41,794 bases of DNA, taken from assembly GCA_021648265.1 (NCBI GenBank), contig JAKITD010000018.1, forward strand, positions 1-41,794, in the 5' to 3' direction. Source of the DNA: Flavobacteriaceae bacterium (lineage in GTDB: Bacteria > Bacteroidota > Bacteroidia > Flavobacteriales > Flavobacteriaceae). The notes under the pieces were generated by a model, which made no database searches, was not told the DNA's origin, and worked only from the letters and a program-made list of their open reading frames with translations. This document shows positions 17,517 through 25,917 of this stretch, piece by piece. Each line of letters begins with the position of its first letter. The stretch's first letter is position 1. The position numbers and the translations under genes were made by a program.

Positions 17517-17654
17517 AAGAAATTGTAAGAATAACTATTTTGCTATTTGCCTTTATCATGTTTGCATTTATTAGTTGAATTTAAAAAGCATAATAATGAT
17601 GTTACAAAACGTTTAGAACATATACCAAATTTTAAAAAGCAGAACCTTTACTAA
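17513..17654 (+). pseudogene. Small membrane protein gene broken by a frameshift
   Basis: An ATG overlapping the previous stop opens a 21-codon frame, M-K-E-I-V-R-I-T-I-L-L-F-A-F-I-M-F-A-F-I-S, ending TGA at 17576-17578. Shifting frame near 17570 continues as V-E-F-K-K-H-N-N-D-V-T-K-R-L-E-H-I, then P-N-F-K-K-Q-N-L-Y, to TAA at 17652-17654. Together the parts make a plausible protein of about 48 residues: one membrane helix and a basic tail. The coupling to the carboxypeptidase-like gene suggests it was a partner. A one-base change or a sequencing error could explain the break; I do not recognise the family. Confidence 0.4.
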
Positions 17655-17904
17655 AGATAAACTCTAGTTTAAAACTGCGTTGAAATTAATTTTTGAGACC
17701 TCAATTCAATATTTTGATAGTTTTGATATGCTTTAACCCGAATTATTAATAAGTTTTCGTTATGAAAAGTCAAAACACCAATAAAACTGGAAAGTGCAGA
17801 GATTTTTTGCAAAAAGAATTGTACCTCAATTTTAAGGAAAATAAATTTCGAGCATTCTCAATTATAGCAGGTAGTTTGGCTTTGGAATAGAAATACTAAG
17901 TTAT

Positions 17905-17931
17905 CCTAACAGGTTTCCAAAACCTGTTGGG
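17905..17931. terminator. Strong palindrome between convergent genes
   Basis: CCTAACAGGTTT (17905-17916) pairs with AAACCTGTTGGG (17920-17931) around a 3-nt loop, giving 12 bp with one G-T pair. It is followed on the plus strand by TTTAAAAAA. It lies in the 470-base gap (17517-17986), which otherwise holds only the broken small ORF and a doubtful 42-codon frame at 17762-17890. Confidence 0.6.
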
Positions 17932-17946
17932 TTTAAAAAAAAAATA

Positions 17947-17985
17947 ACAAAGCCTAGTAGTTTTCTAAAATCTACTAGGTTTTGT
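17947..17985 (-). terminator. Terminator of the GH114-like gene
   Basis: ACAAAGCCTAGTAG (17947-17960) pairs with CTACTAGGTTTTGT (17972-17985) over 14 bp with one G-T pair. On the minus strand the stem is followed by TATTTTTTTTT and sits one base after the GH114-like stop codon, the layout of a rho-independent terminator. Confidence 0.8.
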
Positions 17986-17986
17986 T

Positions 17987-18817
17987 TTAGTTGCAATAAA
18001 AAGTAACATCGGTCAAATCTCGATCTTTTAGCACTGCAGAAAAATTTTGAGAAGTTGCTTCAGGACAAACAAGATTTTGAAAATCTTCTTGCGAAATTTG
18101 ATCGGTATATTCTACAAAGAATACCGCTTTATTTGCAGAAATATATGGACTTAATTGCTGGTAAAAATCATCTACAAAAGCATCTTCAGTAAGTAACCAA
18201 TCAAACTCATCGACCATTTCTGGAATTAATTCTTCGGCATTTTTTTGTCCGATAGACAAACCTCTACTATGTGCTTCTTCTATGAGCCACCTACTGTAAA
18301 CTTTTGCATCTTCTTCGGTTAAATTAAAGCCAGTATTATTTTGGTAACCGTTGATATTATCGGGTTCAATTCCGTCGAAACCTTTTTCTTGAATCATATC
18401 CAATCGAGCTCTCATAATAGGAGCCAATAAATCTATTTGACGAACATCAAGCCAATTTTCATCTTCAAATCCTTCATATACATTACCTATTATTTCAGGA
18501 GGGAAATCGGAAGCATCTTCCCTAAAATCTTCAACACTACCAACAGAAAGGTACGCTATGACTCTTTTATCTTGGGCTTGTAAAATCGCAACAAGTTCTG
18601 GCGTAGCATCAAAAGCATCAATGTCTATCACTTCGGCTTCCGTTGTAAAATTAGTTGGCAATTCATCTAAACGCCATTCAAAAGTGGTTCCAGGAGTTGG
18701 AATATAAATGGAGGCGTTAGGAGAATCGTCATCTATAATAATAGTGTCATCAGCATCCGAACAGTTATATAGGAGGGAAATTCCGATTAAAAGAGAGGTA
18801 AAAAAAGAAAACTTCAT
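17987..18817 (-). CDS. GH114-like endo-alpha-1,4-polygalactosaminidase family lipoprotein
   Basis: A 276-residue protein with a lipoprotein signal (L-L-Y-N-C at residue 19). A single TIM-barrel-like domain (about 45-265) follows, with V-I-A-Y-L-S-V-G-S-V-E-D-F, W-L-D-V-R, G-F-D-G-I-E-P-D-N-I-N-G-Y and G-L-S-I-G-Q-K-N. These match the GH114/TM1410-like family, whose characterised members cut galactosaminogalactan-type polymers. The acidic residues of the D-G-I-E-P-D motif are the likely catalytic site. It is probably tethered to the outer membrane. It is monocistronic, with its own terminator, and diverges from sucC. The substrate cannot be set from sequence. Confidence 0.85.
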   Translation of the reverse strand: MKFSFFTSLLIGISLLYNCSDADDTIIIDDDSPNASIYIPTPGTTFEWRLDELPTNFTTEAEVIDIDAFDATPELVAILQAQDKRVIAYLSVGSVEDFREDASDFPPEIIGNVYEGFEDENWLDVRQIDLLAPIMRARLDMIQEKGFDGIEPDNINGYQNNTGFNLTEEDAKVYSRWLIEEAHSRGLSIGQKNAEELIPEMVDEFDWLLTEDAFVDDFYQQLSPYISANKAVFFVEYTDQISQEDFQNLVCPEATSQNFSAVLKDRDLTDVTFYCN

Positions 18818-18920
18818 AAATATTCAATTTTGTTTTTATAGAAACGAGATCATAGTTAATAAATTGCACTAATTCTTTCAGAAAAAAGCAAATAGAAACC
18901 AAAAAGACCACAACATTTGT

Positions 18921-18928
18921 TATTTTTG
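18921..18928 (+). promoter_or_regulatory. -7 box of sucC
   Basis: TATTTTTG matches TAnnTTTG and lies 59 bases before the sucC start codon. The leader it defines contains the CCCGAT/ATCGGG hairpin at 18953-18968. Confidence 0.5.
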
Positions 18929-18952
18929 CAGTCTGAAATTAATACCGAAAAT

Positions 18953-18968
18953 CCCGATAACTATCGGG
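18953..18968. repeat. REP-like palindrome CCCGAT-AACT-ATCGGG in the sucC leader
   Basis: A perfect 6-bp inverted repeat with an AACT loop lies 19 bases before the sucC start codon. A near-identical palindrome, extended by one pair, lies at 32844-32861, and a related CCCGA/TCGGG hairpin lies near 32719. Confidence 0.75.
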
Positions 18969-18987
18969 ACGGGATAAATACCTTATT

Positions 18988-20178
18988 ATGAATTTACACG
19001 AATATCAAGGAAAAGAAATGCTAAATAGCTTTGGGGTTGAAATTCAACGAGGAATCGTTGCTCAAACTCCAGCTGAAGCAGTTGCAGCAGCTAAGAAACT
19101 AACAGAAGATACAGGAACTGGTTGGCACGTTGTCAAAGCACAAATACACGCAGGTGGTCGTGGAAAAGGTGGTGGAGTTAAGCTTGCAAAAAGCCTAGAA
19201 GAAGTTGAAAAAATTTCTGGAGACATTATAGGAATGTATTTAATTACACCTCAAACAAGTGCTCAAGGAAAATTAGTAAGTCAAGTATTAGTAACCGAGG
19301 ATGTTTATTATCCAGGTGAAAGTGAACCGAGTGAATTTTATATGAGTGTTTTAATGAACCGTGCTACGGGTAGAAATATGATAATGTATTCTACCGAAGG
19401 TGGTATGGATATTGAAGCAGTTGCAGATAATACACCACACCTTATATTTAATGAAGAGATTGATCCTGCTTTAGGATTGCTTCCTTTTCAAGCTAGAAAA
19501 ATTGCTTTCAATTTAGGATTAAGCGGAAAAGCATTTAAAGAAATGACAAGGTTTGTTTCTGCTCTTTATACTGCTTATGTAAAATCGGATTCTTCTTTAT
19601 TTGAAATCAATCCAGTTTTAAAAACAAGCGATAATCGTGTAATTGCAGTTGATGCTAAAGTAACGATAGATGAAAATGCTTTATTTCGTCATAAAGATTA
19701 TGAAGCATTAAGAGATTTACGTGAAGAGAACCCAGTTGAAGTAGAAGCAAAAGCAGTTGGTTTAAGTTATGTAGATCTTGATGGAAATGTGGGTTGTATG
19801 GTAAACGGTGCAGGATTGGCAATGGCTACTATGGATTTAATTAAACAAGCAGGAGGTGAGCCAGCAAACTTTTTAGATGTAGGAGGTACGGCAGATGCTG
19901 AACGTGTTGAGATTGCTTTTAATTTAATATTGAAAGATCCAAACGTAAAAGCAATTTTAGTAAATATTTTTGGTGGAATTGTACGTTGTGATCGTGTCGC
20001 TAAAGGTATAATTGAAGCATATAAAAATATCGGAAATATTGAAATTCCGATTATTGTACGTTTAGAAGGAACCAATGCAGATATTGCAAAAAAATTAATT
20101 GACGAAAGCGGATTGGATGTTCATAGTGTCATTGAATTTCAAGAAGCAGCAGATAAAGTACAAGAGGTATTAGCATAA
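18988..20178 (+). CDS. sucC: Succinyl-CoA synthetase beta subunit (ADP-forming)
   Basis: A 396-residue TCA-cycle enzyme subunit. It begins M-N-L-H-E-Y-Q-G-K-E, the conserved SucC start, and carries an ATP-grasp domain (about 1-240) with H-A-G-G-R-G-K-G-G-G-V-K near residue 54. The C-terminal CoA-ligase domain contains the G-C-M-V-N-G-A-G-L-A-M-A-T-M and N-I-F-G-G-I-V-R-C-D segments. With SucD it makes ATP from succinyl-CoA. No sucD lies next to it here, so the alpha subunit must be encoded elsewhere. The transcript ends at a hairpin 28 bases downstream. Confidence 0.97.
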   Translation: MNLHEYQGKEMLNSFGVEIQRGIVAQTPAEAVAAAKKLTEDTGTGWHVVKAQIHAGGRGKGGGVKLAKSLEEVEKISGDIIGMYLITPQTSAQGKLVSQVLVTEDVYYPGESEPSEFYMSVLMNRATGRNMIMYSTEGGMDIEAVADNTPHLIFNEEIDPALGLLPFQARKIAFNLGLSGKAFKEMTRFVSALYTAYVKSDSSLFEINPVLKTSDNRVIAVDAKVTIDENALFRHKDYEALRDLREENPVEVEAKAVGLSYVDLDGNVGCMVNGAGLAMATMDLIKQAGGEPANFLDVGGTADAERVEIAFNLILKDPNVKAILVNIFGGIVRCDRVAKGIIEAYKNIGNIEIPIIVRLEGTNADIAKKLIDESGLDVHSVIEFQEAADKVQEVLA

Positions 20179-20205
20179 TGTAGCTAAATACATCATAGCA
20201 TTTTT

Positions 20206-20240
20206 AAGAAAACCTTATTTATTTAAGGCTTTCTTTTGTT
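20206..20240 (+). terminator. sucC terminator
   Basis: AAGAAA (20206-20211) and CCTTA (20213-20217) pair with TAAGG (20224-20228) and TTTCTT (20230-20235) with one internal mismatch, then TTGTTTT follows. Confidence 0.65.
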
Positions 20241-20467
20241 TTAAATAGTTTTACGTTAAGTATTCATAAAAATGAAGTACATTAATTAATAATTTAATAA
20301 TACTTATTATTGGTAAACCTTCCAAATTACCGAACCGTTAATGCAAAGCCGTAGGAAGTTTCTTTTAATATGTTAAAATAAAATCATAGATGTTAAAATA
20401 AGGTAAATATATGTTAATGTGTAAGTTATGTGTAACGTTTGTGACATAAGTATAATAAAAAACATAA

Positions 20468-20475
20468 TATATTTG
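20468..20475 (+). promoter_or_regulatory. -7 box of a candidate small RNA
   Basis: TATATTTG matches TAnnTTTG exactly and is followed by no open frame before the terminator at 20614-20648. The nearest upstream TTTG (20438-20441) is 26 bases away, wider than usual. Confidence 0.45.
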
Positions 20476-20480
20476 CACCA

Positions 20481-20648
20481 TCAAATAAAGATATTATCTT
20501 TATGCGTTAAAGAAATTTAAATTTGTGTTTTAAATTTAAACACAAGTAAAATTTTTAAAAAAATGGTTGAGATTTCATAATTGAAATTTAATTTGGTTAG
20601 TTAGTTGATATAAGCCGTGCATTACTCAATCGATGTACGGTTTTTTTT
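20481..20648 (+). ncRNA. Candidate small RNA between sucC and rluF
   Basis: This 170-base stretch lies between a clear -7 box and a strong terminator and has no coding frame of note. It can fold into three hairpins. The first uses TTGTGTTT/AAACACAA. The second uses ATTTCA/TGAAAT. The third is the terminator, GCCGTGCAT (20614-20622) with ATGTACGGT (20633-20641), running into eight Ts. An eight-base inverted repeat, GTTAGTTA and TAACTAAC, brackets the terminator. I do not recognise an Rfam family. The gap upstream (20241-20467) is AT-rich with nothing identifiable. Confidence 0.45.
20614..20648 (+). terminator. Rho-independent terminator of the candidate small RNA
   Basis: A nine-base stem with G-T pairs, a 10-nt loop and a T8 tract. 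It sits 16 bases before the 3' end of the convergent rluF gene and has no T tract on the minus strand. Confidence 0.75.
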
Positions 20649-20663
20649 ATGCAATAAACTTAA

Positions 20664-21410
20664 CTAACTGTCTCGTTGCTTTTCAGAGATGTTTAGAGAT
20701 TCTCCTAAAGATAGTTTCAAATCATTTAATTCTTTTTCAGTAAGGTCACGCCATTCGCCAACAGGTAAATTATCTAATTGAATATTCATAATCCGCAATC
20801 GTTTTAAGGTTACTACTTCATAGCCTAAATGCTCACACATTCTACGTATTTGGCGATTTAAACCTTGTATTAAAGTAATTTTAAAAACATAGCGGCCAAT
20901 TTTCTCAATCTCGCATTTTTTGGTGACGGTTTCTAAAATTGGTATTCCTGTACTCATTCGTTTTATAAAATCGTCGGTAATTCTACGATCTACTTTTACA
21001 ATGTATTCTTTTTCGTGGCGGTTTCCTGCACGTAAAATTTTATTAACTATATCGCCATCATTAGTCATTAATAATAAGCCTTCGCTAGGTTTATCCAACC
21101 TGCCTATATGAAAAATACGCTCTTTATGGTTGATAAAATCTACTACATTTCCTTCAATTCGTCTATCGGTAGTACAAGTAATTCCAATGGGTTTGTTTAA
21201 TGCGATGTAAACTAATTCTCCGTTTTCAGAAATAAGTTTTTCATTTACCTTAATAATATCTTCTGGCATTGCACGATCACCTAAGGTTGCTACCTCATTA
21301 TTAACGGTAACTCTACCTTGTTCAATTAATTTATCTGCTTGCCTTCTAGAACAAAACCCACTATCACTAATGGCTTTGTTGAGTCTTTTTGAATCTGGAT
21401 GATGTGACAT
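20664..21410 (-). CDS. rluF: 23S rRNA pseudouridine synthase, RluF type
   Basis: A 248-residue RsuA/RluB/E/F family enzyme. An S4 RNA-binding domain (about 8-55) contains [18 protein letters not shown]. The synthase domain carries the catalytic Asp in [12 protein letters not shown] (D106). The G-I-T-C-T-T-D and R-Q-I-R-R-M-C-E segments fit RluF, which modifies U2604 of 23S rRNA. I take the start at 21410 ([10 protein letters not shown]). A longer frame from 21452 would overlap the upstream lipoprotein gene and add an unrelated leader. It lies 22 bases after that gene and is probably the third gene of the fahA operon. Confidence 0.9.
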   Translation of the reverse strand: MSHHPDSKRLNKAISDSGFCSRRQADKLIEQGRVTVNNEVATLGDRAMPEDIIKVNEKLISENGELVYIALNKPIGITCTTDRRIEGNVVDFINHKERIFHIGRLDKPSEGLLLMTNDGDIVNKILRAGNRHEKEYIVKVDRRITDDFIKRMSTGIPILETVTKKCEIEKIGRYVFKITLIQGLNRQIRRMCEHLGYEVVTLKRLRIMNIQLDNLPVGEWRDLTEKELNDLKLSLGESLNISEKQRDS

Positions 21411-21432
21411 AAAATTAAATATTTTGTAAATA

Positions 21433-22617
21433 TTATCGAATTGAGCTTTCATTTAAAATTTCAAATAGCTGTGATTTTATTTCTTCACCAGCATCAAAAA
21501 TCATCCGATCGTTGATCGGGAAATATTCAAACTTATTATTAATATGAACTAAATCATCAGATTCTAAAGCTCGTTTATCGCCACGATAAGTAGCAAATAC
21601 ATTTTCAAATATAATTTCTGAAGTTAATGGGAAACGTTTTATTTCTCTTTCAGTAATAAAATCTGAATAGAAAACGCTACTATTTATTATTGCTGATTTT
21701 GTTTGAATAGTTTGATATAAGGTAGCTCTGACAGTAATATATTTATCTTTTTTTATTTTATTTCCTTCTTTATCTAGCACAAATTCTCCAAATCTATTTT
21801 TTTGATATTCCCAACCATCTTTTATTTGTTTTTCTAATTGAAACTCTTCTTCAACAATACGTTCGGGAGAAATATCGATAGTCTCAAAAAGTAAATCGAC
21901 TCCATAATTATAACTGATAAATTCTTGAGGCTGGTTATGAAATTCAGTCCAAAACTTATCCAACCCATTGGTGTCAAAACGCAATAAATTACTCTCAAGG
22001 GTATAAGGAATAATATGATGGGTTTTATTAAATAATTGTATTAATACAAAATCGGTTCCTTTAAAATGTGCTTCTTCTAATAGAACGTTACTATCCTTAT
22101 AGTTGGGTGAAATATCTGTAAGTTCCTTATATGAATCGTAAGCATTTCGGTAATCTAAAACAGTTTGAAACTTCATATAGGTTTCTCCAATTTCGTATAA
22201 ATAATCTGAAAAATTTTGTCGAGCTACTGCAAATTTACCCGAGTAATTTTCCATTTTAAATTTTGCATTTCGTTGTAACGAAGTGCTATAAAGTGGTAAT
22301 AATTGTTGAATGGTATTTTGCCTATCTATTAAGTCTCGGTATTTATAAAATGTATTTTGTGCTTCTGCTGGATTTTGTTGTTTCTTATAAAAAGCTATGG
22401 AAGCTTTATCTTTTTCGGCTGCTTTTTTATAGGCTTCTTCTAACAATACAATATGTGCATCACTTTTTGAAGAAGTTTTGTCTTTTCGTATTTTTTTTAC
22501 AGCAACTTCAATAGCATCATTATAATTTCCTTGGTCTAATAATGTTTGATTTATTTTAACACTATTACAGCTCAATAAAAACGATGTAAAAAGAAATAAT
22601 AAAAGAACTTTTTTCAT
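21433..22617 (-). CDS. Lipoprotein with helical-repeat N-terminal half
   Basis: A 394-residue protein with a signal peptide and lipobox L-L-S-C at residue 17. About 200 residues of helical, TPR-like character follow ([16 protein letters not shown] is a good TPR first helix). The C-terminal half is more beta-rich and carries [12 protein letters not shown], then [12 protein letters not shown] do not recognise a family with a known role. It starts 8 bases after fahA and precedes rluF by 22 bases, so it is in an operon with them, although a metabolic link is not obvious. Confidence 0.75.
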   Translation of the reverse strand: MKKVLLLFLFTSFLLSCNSVKINQTLLDQGNYNDAIEVAVKKIRKDKTSSKSDAHIVLLEEAYKKAAEKDKASIAFYKKQQNPAEAQNTFYKYRDLIDRQNTIQQLLPLYSTSLQRNAKFKMENYSGKFAVARQNFSDYLYEIGETYMKFQTVLDYRNAYDSYKELTDISPNYKDSNVLLEEAHFKGTDFVLIQLFNKTHHIIPYTLESNLLRFDTNGLDKFWTEFHNQPQEFISYNYGVDLLFETIDISPERIVEEEFQLEKQIKDGWEYQKNRFGEFVLDKEGNKIKKDKYITVRATLYQTIQTKSAIINSSVFYSDFITEREIKRFPLTSEIIFENVFATYRGDKRALESDDLVHINNKFEYFPINDRMIFDAGEEIKSQLFEILNESSIR

Positions 22618-22625
22618 CTTAATAA

Positions 22626-23903
22626 TTAATCTAAAGCGGGTAATATTTTTCCATTACATTCACCAAAGCCAATTCTAAGTCCGTCTTTTTCGCTGTAAGC
22701 ACGCATAATTACGGTATCGTTATCTTGTATAAATTTTCGTTCTTTTCCATTTTTTAAAGGTACTGGATTTTGTCCTCTCCAACTCAATTCTAACATTGAT
22801 CCATAACTGTCTTTTGTAGGTCCAGAAATGGTTCCGCTACCCATCATATCTCCAGATCTCACATTGCAACCATTTACGGTATGGTGTGTTAATTGTTGCG
22901 CCATAGACCAATACATATATTTAAAATTGGAATTTGCCACCACAGTTTCTTCATCATTTTCTGGCTGAATAGCAACTTGTAATTTTATATCGAAATTTTT
23001 ATTAGCTTCTTGCTGAAGATAGGGAAGTGGCTCCGGATCTTGAACGGGTCCGTTGGTTCTAAAAGGTTCTAAAGCATCTAAAGTTACAATCCAAGGTGAA
23101 ATTGTGGAGGCAAAACTTTTTCCGAGGAAAGGTCCTAATGGAACATATTCCCAGGCTTGAATATCACGTGCACTCCAATCGTTAAATAAAACCAATCCGA
23201 ATATATAATCTTCCGCTTCATTTATTGGAACTCGATGTCCAATATGATTTGCATCGGTGGTAATAAATGCCATTTCTAATTCAAAATCAACCAATTTTGA
23301 AGGACCAAATCTAGGAATACCATTGTCACTGGGTTTTGTTTGTCCGTAAGGTCTATGAATAGGAGTTCCTGAAGGAATTATCGATGAACTTCTTCCGTGA
23401 TAACCAATAGGAATACGAAGCCAGTTGGGTAATAATGCATTTTCAGGATCACGGAAAAGTGTCCCTACGTTTGTTGCATGTTCTTTACTTGCGTAAAAAT
23501 CGGTGTAATCACCAATGTCAACTGGTAATTGCATTTCAATTTCATCTAAAGTAAACAAAACTACATCACGGTGTTCTTTGTTGTCTTTTAGTTGGTTATT
23601 TCCTTCTAAAAATATTTCTGAAATGCGATCACGAACCAAACGCCAGGTTTTTCTTCCATCGGCAATAAAGTCGTTCAGGCTATCTTGCATAAAAATATCG
23701 TCTGTTAATTCAATTCCTTCAAAATAACCTAATTGATGTAAAGCACCTAAATCTATCGCGAAATCTCCAATTCTAGTTCCGATGGTAATAATATCGTCAC
23801 GAGTTAAAAATACTCCAAAAGGAATATTCTGAATTGGAAAGTCTGTATTTACTGAGGTTTCAAGCCAAGTTTTTCTTTTTGGGTCATTTGCAGTTAGTAG
23901 CAT
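22626..23903 (-). CDS. fahA: Fumarylacetoacetase
   Basis: A 425-residue enzyme that cleaves fumarylacetoacetate to fumarate and acetoacetate, the last step of tyrosine/phenylalanine degradation. The family's metal- and substrate-binding segments are all present: D-Y-T-D-F-Y-A-S-K-E-H-A-T-N-V-G, F-E-L-E-M-A-F-I, and L-F-N-D-W-S-A-R-D-I-Q-A-W-E followed by P-L-G-P-F-L-G-K. These supply the Asp/Glu metal ligands and the catalytic His. The length matches eukaryotic and bacterial FAH (about 420). It is the first gene of a minus-strand operon and diverges from glyA. No hmgA or hppD is nearby. Confidence 0.97.
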   Translation of the reverse strand: MLLTANDPKRKTWLETSVNTDFPIQNIPFGVFLTRDDIITIGTRIGDFAIDLGALHQLGYFEGIELTDDIFMQDSLNDFIADGRKTWRLVRDRISEIFLEGNNQLKDNKEHRDVVLFTLDEIEMQLPVDIGDYTDFYASKEHATNVGTLFRDPENALLPNWLRIPIGYHGRSSSIIPSGTPIHRPYGQTKPSDNGIPRFGPSKLVDFELEMAFITTDANHIGHRVPINEAEDYIFGLVLFNDWSARDIQAWEYVPLGPFLGKSFASTISPWIVTLDALEPFRTNGPVQDPEPLPYLQQEANKNFDIKLQVAIQPENDEETVVANSNFKYMYWSMAQQLTHHTVNGCNVRSGDMMGSGTISGPTKDSYGSMLELSWRGQNPVPLKNGKERKFIQDNDTVIMRAYSEKDGLRIGFGECNGKILPALD

Positions 23904-23976
23904 AACGTAATTTTTTATGTTAGTAAATTCTTCCTCAAAGATATAATATTCATTAAATTAAAACGTATGGTTTTTG

Positions 23977-23984
23977 TATTTTTG
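23977..23984 (+). promoter_or_regulatory. -7 box of glyA
   Basis: TATTTTTG matches TAnnTTTG 26 bases before the glyA start codon, which gives a very short leader. Confidence 0.5.
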
Positions 23985-24010
23985 ATTTTTAAATTTTCAG
24001 AATAGAAACT

Positions 24011-25285
24011 ATGAATAGAGATGAACAAATATTTGAATTGATTGAAGCTGAAAAACAACGTCAGCTAAATGGATTAGAGCTTATTGCTTCCGAAAATTTT
24101 GTAAGCGACCAAGTATTGGAAGCTGCAGGATCTGTATTGACCAATAAATATGCAGAAGGATATCCTGGGAAAAGATATTATGGCGGTTGTGAAATTGTAG
24201 ATGAAGTAGAGCAATTAGCTATTGATAGAGCTAAAACATTGTTTGGTGCAGTTTACGTAAACGTTCAACCTCATAGTGGGTCGCAAGCAAATACGGCTGT
24301 TTTTGCTACTTGTTTGCAACCTGGCGATACATTTTTAGGATTCGATTTGTCGCACGGAGGACATTTAACCCATGGTTCGCCTGTTAATTTTTCTGGAAAA
24401 TTATACAACCCTGTATTTTATGGAGTAGATAAAGAAACAGGATTAATTAATATGGATACGGTGGAAGAAATTGCACTTCGGGAAAAGCCAAAAATGATAA
24501 TCGCTGGTGCATCTGCCTATTCAAGAGAATTCGATTACAAACGTTTTAGAGAAATTGCCGACAAAGTTGGTGCTATTTTATTTGCAGATATTTCGCATCC
24601 TGCGGGATTAATTGCCAAAGGGATTATAGAAGATCCAATGCCACATTGCCACGTAGTAACTACAACTACACATAAAACATTGCGTGGGCCAAGAGGAGGA
24701 ATGATTATGATGGGAAAAGATTTTGATAATCCATTTGGATTAAAATTAAAAAACGGAAACTTAAAAAAAATGTCTGCTTTATTAAATAGTGGAATATTCC
24801 CTGGAAATCAAGGAGGTCCTTTAGAGCATATTATTGCAGCAAAGGCAATAGCTTTTGGTGAAGCTTTGACAGATGATTTTCTAAAATATATGATTCAAGT
24901 TAAGAAAAATACGGAAGTAATGGCAAAAGCTTTTGTTGATAAAGGATATCATATTATTTCTGGAGGAACCGATAACCATATGATGTTAATTGACCTTCGG
25001 AATAAAAATATTACAGGTAAACAAGCTGAAGAAGCCTTGGTAAAAGCGGATATTACGGTGAACAAAAACATGGTTCCATTTGATGATAAATCGCCTTTTG
25101 TTACCAGCGGAATTCGTATTGGAACACCGGCAATAACTACTAGAGGACTGGTTGAAAGTGATATGCAAACTGTTGTGAATTTTGTAGATGAGGTGATATG
25201 TAATTTTGAAAACGAAACCGTTTTAGAAAGTATTGCTGAAAAAGTTTTCACTTTAATGGAAGGGCGTCCTTTGTTTACAAATTAA
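24011..25285 (+). CDS. glyA: Serine hydroxymethyltransferase
   Basis: A 424-residue PLP enzyme that interconverts serine and glycine while charging tetrahydrofolate with a one-carbon unit. The PLP lysine lies in [14 protein letters not shown] near residue 222. The N-terminal [24 protein letters not shown] and Q-P-H-S-G-S-Q-A-N motifs are intact. The length is typical (about 420). It has its own -7 box and diverges from the fahA operon. It supplies the folate pool also fed by Fhs. Confidence 0.98.
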   Translation: MNRDEQIFELIEAEKQRQLNGLELIASENFVSDQVLEAAGSVLTNKYAEGYPGKRYYGGCEIVDEVEQLAIDRAKTLFGAVYVNVQPHSGSQANTAVFATCLQPGDTFLGFDLSHGGHLTHGSPVNFSGKLYNPVFYGVDKETGLINMDTVEEIALREKPKMIIAGASAYSREFDYKRFREIADKVGAILFADISHPAGLIAKGIIEDPMPHCHVVTTTTHKTLRGPRGGMIMMGKDFDNPFGLKLKNGNLKKMSALLNSGIFPGNQGGPLEHIIAAKAIAFGEALTDDFLKYMIQVKKNTEVMAKAFVDKGYHIISGGTDNHMMLIDLRNKNITGKQAEEALVKADITVNKNMVPFDDKSPFVTSGIRIGTPAITTRGLVESDMQTVVNFVDEVICNFENETVLESIAEKVFTLMEGRPLFTN

Positions 25286-25418
25286 CATGAGTTGCAAACT
25301 ATTTTTTTTACATTTCAAAAAGAAGGTGTTTCTGTAACAAAAAATTTGTTGTTGAATAACGTAATTCAAAACAATTAAATTTTTCTTAATTAGGATAATT
25401 TAGTTAATATTAAAGACT

Positions 25419-25426
25419 ACTTTTGT
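25419..25426 (+). promoter_or_regulatory. -7 box of the cold-shock gene
   Basis: TACTTTTG matches TAnnTTTG and lies 23 bases before the start codon. The leader is short, so the long cold-sensing leader of enterobacterial cspA is not present. Confidence 0.5.
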
Positions 25427-25449
25427 AGCTTAATTAATAAATTTTTATA

Positions 25450-25644
25450 ATGGCTACAGGCACAGTAAAATTCTTCAACAGCTCAAAAGGATATGGGTTT
25501 ATTACAGAAGATGGCACAAACACAGAACATTTTGTACACATTTCAGGATTAATCGATGACGATATTCGTGAAGAAGACAAAGTTGAATTTGAATTAAAAG
25601 AAGGTAAAAAAGGAATAAACGCAGTAAATGTGAAAGTTCTTTAA
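25450..25644 (+). CDS. Cold-shock domain protein
   Basis: A 64-residue single-domain OB-fold protein, the normal size for bacterial CspA-type proteins. The nucleic-acid binding motifs are K-G-Y-G-F-I (RNP1, 13-18) and H-F-V-H-I-S (RNP2, 27-32); RNP2 begins H-F and not the usual V-F-V, as is common in Bacteroidota. It binds single-stranded RNA and DNA and melts mRNA structure. It is monocistronic, with a clean promoter and a strong terminator at 25671-25700. Confidence 0.95.
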   Translation: MATGTVKFFNSSKGYGFITEDGTNTEHFVHISGLIDDDIREEDKVEFELKEGKKGINAVNVKVL

Positions 25645-25670
25645 TATAAATATCATTTTTTAAAAGTACA

Positions 25671-25700
25671 AAGCCTTTTCATTATTGAAAAGGCTTTTTT
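25671..25700 (+). terminator. Cold-shock gene terminator
   Basis: AAGCCTTTTC (25671-25680) pairs perfectly with GAAAAGGCTT (25687-25696) around ATTATT, then a T run follows. The 25701-25800 stretch after it has no gene I can support. Confidence 0.9.
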
Positions 25701-25800
25701 TGTACCTTTATATTAGATAAACGAATCACATATTATTATGGGGATTTAGTATATTTAAGAGAAGGAAAAGCATAATTAACCCGTATTTGTATTATTGTTA

Positions 25801-25917
25801 CCAACGTCTCGGCTATGGTTAGTACGAGATTTCGAAGGATTGAATTTTCGGTCTTGCACAATGTTTGTATGATGGACTAATCTTCATTTTTATCACTAAA
25901 CCCCGTATTAACTATAG
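25801..25917 (+). repeat. Site A: left part of a large attC-like palindrome, split by an IS
   Basis: CCAAC (25801-25805), an unpaired GTCTC, and a stem arm GGCTATGGTTAGTACG (25811-25826) begin the site; a 77-nt interior follows. The returning arm starts with CGTATTAACTATAG (25904-25917) and resumes at 27191-27200 (CC-ATT-GTTGG) on the other side of the insertion sequence. Joined with one CTATAG copy, the arms pair over 16 bp with two G-T pairs, and CCAAC pairs with GTTGG outside a 5/3-nt internal loop. The intact site would be about 127 nt. It shares this plan with site B. Confidence 0.7.

Noticed and set aside
17762-17890. A 42-codon plus-strand frame starting M-K-S-Q-N-T-N-K
   Set aside because: No promoter, no family resemblance and no coupling to a neighbour; could be a gene remnant but I cannot support it.
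25706-25780. Short open stretch ending Y-Y-Y-G-D-L-V-Y-L-R-E-G-K-A
   Set aside because: About 25 codons with no start, lying partly in the cold-shock terminator; possibly a remnant, not supportable.
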